Assembly: GCA_020091685.1 (NCBI GenBank)
Contig: CM034599.1
Coordinates: forward strand, 23,993,922-24,057,921
Direction: 5' to 3'
Origin: Lutjanus erythropterus
Taxonomy: Eukaryota > Chordata > Actinopteri > Lutjaniformes > Lutjanidae
Length of the DNA stretch: 64,000 nucleotides
The notes beneath the pieces are model-generated. The model was not told the DNA's origin. It saw nothing but the letters and a program-made list of their open reading frames with translations, and ran no database searches. Shown here one piece after another: positions 59,311-64,000 of this stretch. Numbering within the stretch: the first letter of the stretch is position 1; each line of letters opens with the position of its first letter. The position numbers were made by a program, and so were the translations under genes.

Positions 59311-59840
59311 GACTGGAGAAAAAAATACTTTCTTTTCCCTCTTGAGACCGTGCAAGAATAAACAGACAGCAAAGTTAAACAGAGACGCCATTATATCAAA
59401 CAGTGGCATACATCACACTCGTCTTTGATATATATGTGACACCAAGTTAATGAGATATCAAGTGTGTTGTGCAACACCTCTTAGTTTATTGAACGCCTTG
59501 ATCATTGACTGGAATGAGAGAGACACGTATATTATCTCGTGACAGGCCTCAATCTGGAGCACTTTCCTGGCCTGGCGACTGTGTGTTTGTGTGTGTGCAT
59601 CAATGCTTGCACGGTGTGAATGTGTTGGCGTGTGTGTATGAAGCATACTGCCTTTGGGCATGAGAATATGTGTTTTCATGTGTGTGTGACAATTTCCACA
59701 TGTACATACATGTGTATGTGTGTGAGTGATACTAGAGACAGCTCAGACACTGACCCGTTCTGACACATAATATTATTCTGCTGCAGGGAATCGAAACTGA
59801 AAGGGAAGAAAATCCATAGTACACAGGAGACAACGGTGAC
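59308..59840. other. Intronic sequence, no gene seen
   Basis: TG-rich text (about 59580-59735) gives the CA/TG-encoded frames. No exon is recognised. Confidence 0.4.
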
Positions 59841-59950
59841 AGAGAGAAGTAAGAGGTTTATTGTGAAAGAGAAAAGGCCTGGGAGAAAGAGCAGGAGAGG
59901 AACGAGAGAGAGCAGCACCAGGAAAATGAGAGAGAGCGAGAGCATGACAC
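59841..59950 (+). repeat. Purine-rich tract
   Basis: GAGAGAAGTAAGAGG and AGGAGAGGAACGAGAGAGAG runs leave short frames open on both strands. No product is inferred. Confidence 0.7.
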
Positions 59951-60680
59951 TAAGGGGAAAAATATATCAAGTTCTTAACCTCGCAGGAATCAAAAGTAGC
60001 AAAGGGACTGGATTGAAGAAGACAAACACATCCAAATAAATCAAACAGAGACATAGAACAAAAGATGTCTGAGTCTGACTGACTCATGGGCTTTGTTAAT
60101 AATATCATGGCCTTCCAAATAGCCTCCGGCTTGAAAACACTATTCCAGGTATACTGCTCAATGGCACTAAAATATAATTTTGAGTATAGAAGAAATCATA
60201 ACAGGTTGAAGTTTTCATTTTGAAGGAATCTCTAAGCTGATTGTTTCAGTTTCCTTGCCGTTAGGTGCACAGTGAACTCCTTTTAGCAGACCTTGTGAAC
60301 AGCAGCTGAGAACAAGAGATCATTTAGCCTTTGACACCTTTTTTTCCCCTCTATTAGACAAGCTCTGAGGTAAAATTACATTTTAATTTTCTCTGAAAGG
60401 AAGATTAATTTTAAGCACAGAGCACTAAATGTGAAAGACGATATAATCAGGCAGTATTTGACTAAGTAAACTGAGGTTAAATTTACTTTTACAATTAGAG
60501 TTTCACTGGAGGTTTAAACATACAATCAAACATGGCAGTGGTGTCACTGACGGTGTTGCTGCAGCAGAGAGAAAACATCAGCTTGTGTCAATGCAGCTAA
60601 GAGAGAAGGATGGGCATTAGTGTACCACTAGAGTGCACCCTGTAGCCTTTAACACAGTGAAGACGAATAGACTGACTGAG
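59951..60680. other. Intronic sequence, no gene seen
   Basis: AT-rich. Nothing recognised. Confidence 0.4.
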
Positions 60681-60965
60681 TGAGAGACAGAGGTGGATGC
60701 AGAAAGGGAAAATATGTAGAGAGAGGTGGAAAAAGAAAGAAAAACGTAGAGAGGACAGTAAAGTTGGGGAAATAGAGCAGCGTCAGAGAAAAAAAAGAGA
60801 CAGTTACAGATATTTGCAAATAATCAGTGGTGCAGTGAAAGAGATGCAGGGGGAAAAGCAACAAAAAAAAGAGAAAAAGGCAGTGTAATATAAAGCGACA
60901 GGAGAAAAGAGCAAAAGAAAACATCAAATCAAGAGAGACAGAGGAGAGAAGGAGAAGAGGTCTGC
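60681..60965 (+). repeat. Purine-rich tract
   Basis: GGTGGAAAAAGAAAGAAAAA and AGAGACAGAGGAGAGAAGGA-type runs dominate the plus strand. The complementary 112-codon F/L/S-rich frame is an artefact. Confidence 0.75.
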
Positions 60966-61745
60966 TCTTTCTCACCTTCTCTCTCACTGTTGCTGTGCAG
61001 TGTTTGCTGCTACTCTGAAAGTGTCACCCCTGTCATGTAGAATTTATCCATGAAAACCAGATCCTCTCTCTGTCCTGCTTATGACCAGCTCTGTCTCCTG
61101 TCACTCCTGTCTGCTCACATCCTGCTGCTATTGAAAAGCAGACTCACTCATCATAGAGCATTCAGTCTCTAAGATCCATCTACCTTTGGGCATTGCTTCT
61201 CAAAACTTTTATCATAAGCCAGAACACATTTAATATAATGTAGCAGTGGGGTGACTATCGTTCTCTCCAACTCTGTTGCTATCACTGCTGCCATCACTCT
61301 CCCTGCTGACACATATAAGGTTTTCAGCAATCAAAGAAATTACAAATGCTCATCACCTTTACAGAATACTGTTGTGCTAGGCTTACTCGTGTGTATTAGG
61401 TTGATAAACCAAGTGAATGAATTTGCACCAGGTCCTCCATCTAAAGTAGAGGATGAGGTGGTCCAATACTCTGATCAGCATTCAAATGTACTTTTAATGT
61501 ATTCGTCATATTTGGTCTGAAGCTGCAGTGACCACAAATGGGAGAAAGACTTTCTGCCAGAAAGCCCAGAAGGCCTTACTACTAGTTTTTTTTTTTTTTT
61601 TGGCAGAAAGGCTTCAAGAAGTTAGGTGACATACTATACAGAGCAAGAAAGTCCACATCAGTATGTGTAACTTATTATTTACTCAATATTTTTAGACTTG
61701 GTTGACGTATAAAATGTTTTTTTTTAGATTATTACTTTCAGTTTT
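60966..61745. other. Intronic sequence, no gene seen
   Basis: A small hairpin region with a T run lies at 61549-61616. No exon is recognised. Confidence 0.4.
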
Positions 61746-61749
61746 CTGT

Positions 61750-61825
61750 TGCAATTTGGTTTGGTTTAGGTAACAAAAGTACTTGCTTAGGTTTAGGCAA
61801 AGATTGTGGTTTGGGTTGTACAGGT
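61750..61825. repeat. Dispersed fish repeat fragment (TTAGGTTTAGGCA type)
   Basis: TTTGGTTTAGGTAACAAAAG, TACTTGCTTAGGTTTAGGCA and AAGATTGTGGTTTGGGTT match a motif series common in fish repeats. The ends and class are unknown. Confidence 0.5.
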
Positions 61826-63129
61826 ACATGGTATGGATTTATTTTAAAGATATGTATCATATGTAACATTTATACATTAAAATGTCTAAAAACTCTTATA
61901 TCCATGTTATCTATTTCGTCTTTTATATATTTTATCCCAAATGGTTTTAACCATGTTCAAACCCAGAGAAGTCCACAATTTTATTCAAGGAAACGTTGTA
62001 TTTCATTCGCTATAACTGCAACTGGGAAACAGGGGATACATTAGAGAGTGAGGAAAGAAGTTGGTGAACGAGACTAAACATAACATGAATAAATCTTTAA
62101 TTTTCATTATCTTGTCCATGAATATGGTTTCTGCATGAGTCACGACAGATTTTCATTGGAAATGGTGGCTGTTTAACAATGAAAACAACTCCCATGATCC
62201 CACGCTACTTCACAATGGCAAATCATGTCTTTTATCATTGTTTTGATGTGAGAGTAGCACAAATTACATACTTATGTGTTTGATAGTTTGAATATATTGA
62301 AAAATGACCAGTATTTAAAACTTTTAAATAGTTTTATCTATAGTATGTGGTCAGAATTATGAAATCTCTCTGTGTTGGACATATGATGATACTCTTAAAT
62401 GTGAGATTTACTTAAATTCAAAAGTTCTAAGACTTTGATGAGCCCTGCATCGAAGATATGGACAATTTTCTCCTGGACTTAATGTGAAATTTACACATTA
62501 ATTATGTACATTAATAATTACATACTGTAAAAAAGAGACACATGTAAGCCAACTCAGTAATATATGAGGCAATATGTATTTTGTCAAGCTCGTGTCAAGT
62601 TAGTAATCAAGAGGATATATATATAGTTTGTTTTTAGCTCCATGTAGCAATAAAAAAAGAACTGACTGAATGATCCTGGTCACACTACTAATTAGTTATA
62701 TGTTCTCAATAAACACCTCTGCCAACAAGCAATGTGAGTGAGTGAGTGTTAATAGTCATGTGCTTATATGCTGTTATGTGTTGCATTTATCTCATCATTT
62801 TAAAAACACCACCCGCCACTTTAATTACTCCTCCCAACACTTCCAACACTTCCAACGCTGGCTACAGTTCAAGTCTAATATATTCTAGAGGGAGGAGGGA
62901 TAAAGTGAGACCCTCACTGGAAGAGAGAAGGGCGAAGCAAACAGAAAGTGGGATGCGTGCAAATGAGATGCAGCAGTCAGGTATTTATGATGCTGGGTAA
63001 TCACCAAGGGAATTAAGTATTTAAGCATACGCACACTATCTGTGTATCATTAACATCGTTTAGATAGATTTATCCCCTATCAACACAGACCCTGTAGCAT
63101 GAGCTGTATGTGCGTAGTGTAAGGATGTA
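61826..63129. other. Intronic sequence, no gene seen
   Basis: AT-rich with a short (AT)n at about 62615-62624. CCAACACTTCCAACACTTCCAAC-like short tandem units lie at about 62833-62856. No exon is recognised. Confidence 0.4.
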
Positions 63130-63190
63130 CTGTATATCATATCCTGCCACCCTGAAAAAAGTATAAACAGTGGATAGATGGATGGATGTA
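63130..63190 (+). mobile_element. SINE/LINE 3' tail with (GGAT)n
   Basis: TGCCACCCTGAAAAAAGTAT, AAACAGTGGATAGATGGATG and GATG correspond to the CGACCCTGAACAGGATAAGC plus (ATGG)n tail of common fish tRNA-linked retroposons. The body is missing. Confidence 0.55.
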
Positions 63191-64000
63191 TACCATAAAC
63201 TGTAAATATTAATTGTATTCGAATATAAACCTCTGAAAAAATGTCACAACAGTGAGTAGATATATTGTCATTTGTACAAAAAAATAGTAAAGAAAGAGGA
63301 AACTTGAGCAGGCAAAGAATCATTTGCTGCATTGATCAGGCCTGATGGAATTTAAGGAAAGAAATGCAGTCAGACCTGAGCAAATAAACATCCTGGGTGT
63401 TTCTATTGCAGAAGACATTTTGATTCTCATCCCTACTGGTATCATTACACATCACATATCATGGTTAAATTGACTCTCTGTGCAAAGCAATGTGATGTCA
63501 TTTACCAGCTGCTGCACTTGCACACAGTGTACCAGCCTTTGTCACATGACTTGTTTGACCATTAGTTTGGACATTTAGCATAATGCTGGGTAGCAGTGAT
63601 CTAAAGTGAAATCGCTCTCTGGGAGAACGAGGACGGCAGATGAATCTTGCAACGTGATGAAATCACAGGACCCACCTGGTTTGCAGGACTGATGTCACCA
63701 TACAATCACATATGTTAATGTCAAGTAAATGTTGTTAAAATTCTAATTTGATCACCTAACCCCTAACGCAAACAAGATACAAAATTGTAAAAATTGTGGG
63801 GACTGAAATCAGAGCTGGATGCAATTTTGTCCTTCAGGTTGATTTAACAATAAACTCAATTACATGTGTTCTCAAAAATGACAAGGTCAAATTTTTGGCA
63901 AATTATAGCTTTTGCACTGCATGATGAATGTTTGCTTTTGATGTTGCAGCTACTCTGCACCTGGTCCCCTGTATTAAAAACCCATCACTGGAGTCATTCT
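63191..64000. other. Intronic sequence, no gene seen (high-coordinate end)
   Basis: AT-rich. No exon or repeat is recognised up to the window edge. Confidence 0.4.

Noticed and set aside
1-64000. CRISPR arrays, operons, phage or plasmid modules, rRNA or intact tRNA genes
   Set aside because: None is visible; tRNA-like pieces are SINE heads with damaged promoter boxes, and the repeats are eukaryotic microsatellites and transposons.

Overview
The window looks like nuclear DNA of a teleost fish, probably a percomorph. It is AT-rich and intron-like, with long CA/TG and AT microsatellites, several families of short inverted-repeat (MITE-like) DNA transposons, decayed non-LTR retrotransposons and tRNA-derived SINE pieces of kinds common in fish. 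No bacterial, phage or CRISPR-like content is seen. The organism call is an inference from repeat content and one exon.

Only one host coding segment can be supported: a 167-bp exon on the minus strand at 18372-18538. It encodes part of the second ligand-binding lobe (S2) of a delta-type ionotropic glutamate receptor, closest by recall to GRID2 (GluD2). Both splice sites are visible. I searched for the next exons on each side (the M3-linker exon at higher coordinates and the exon with the WWP motif at lower coordinates) and did not find them. The rest of the window is therefore best read as two very long introns: at least 18.4 kb downstream (1-18371) and at least 45.5 kb upstream (18539-64000). 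Introns this long fit what is known of GRID genes.

Layout. 1-18 kb: a TTAA-flanked foldback MITE (2088-2557), a SINE (about 5955-6150), hAT-like MITEs with target-site duplications (8094-8409, 12097-12646, 17563-18176), a minus-strand tRNA-like SINE (8565-8648), a diverged hAT-like repeat (10077-10349), a MITE with a perfect 19-bp palindrome (14474-15179) and a broken reverse transcriptase (15205-15480). 18-23 kb: the receptor exon, followed by a hAT terminal-repeat element (19240-19686) and the ghost of an autonomous hAT transposon with BED finger, transposase core and dimerisation domain (about 20150-22877). 23-41 kb: LINE 3' ends (27708-27940, 32232-32344), an abundant fish repeat carrying a GATATA tract, a reverse transcriptase scrap (39147-39264) and two copies of a large TTAA foldback element (35383-35790; 40118-40602). 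41-64 kb: microsatellites, strand-asymmetric purine/pyrimidine tracts, a hAT element inserted in a pyrimidine tract (53244-54161), an L1/Tx1-like LINE remnant (55850-56320), Tol2-like hAT ends and repeat tails.

Almost all longer open frames here arise from low-complexity tracts or transposon remnants. I saw no convincing new biological system. The most notable features are the dense nest of hAT-type elements around one receptor exon and the large foldback elements with intact arms.
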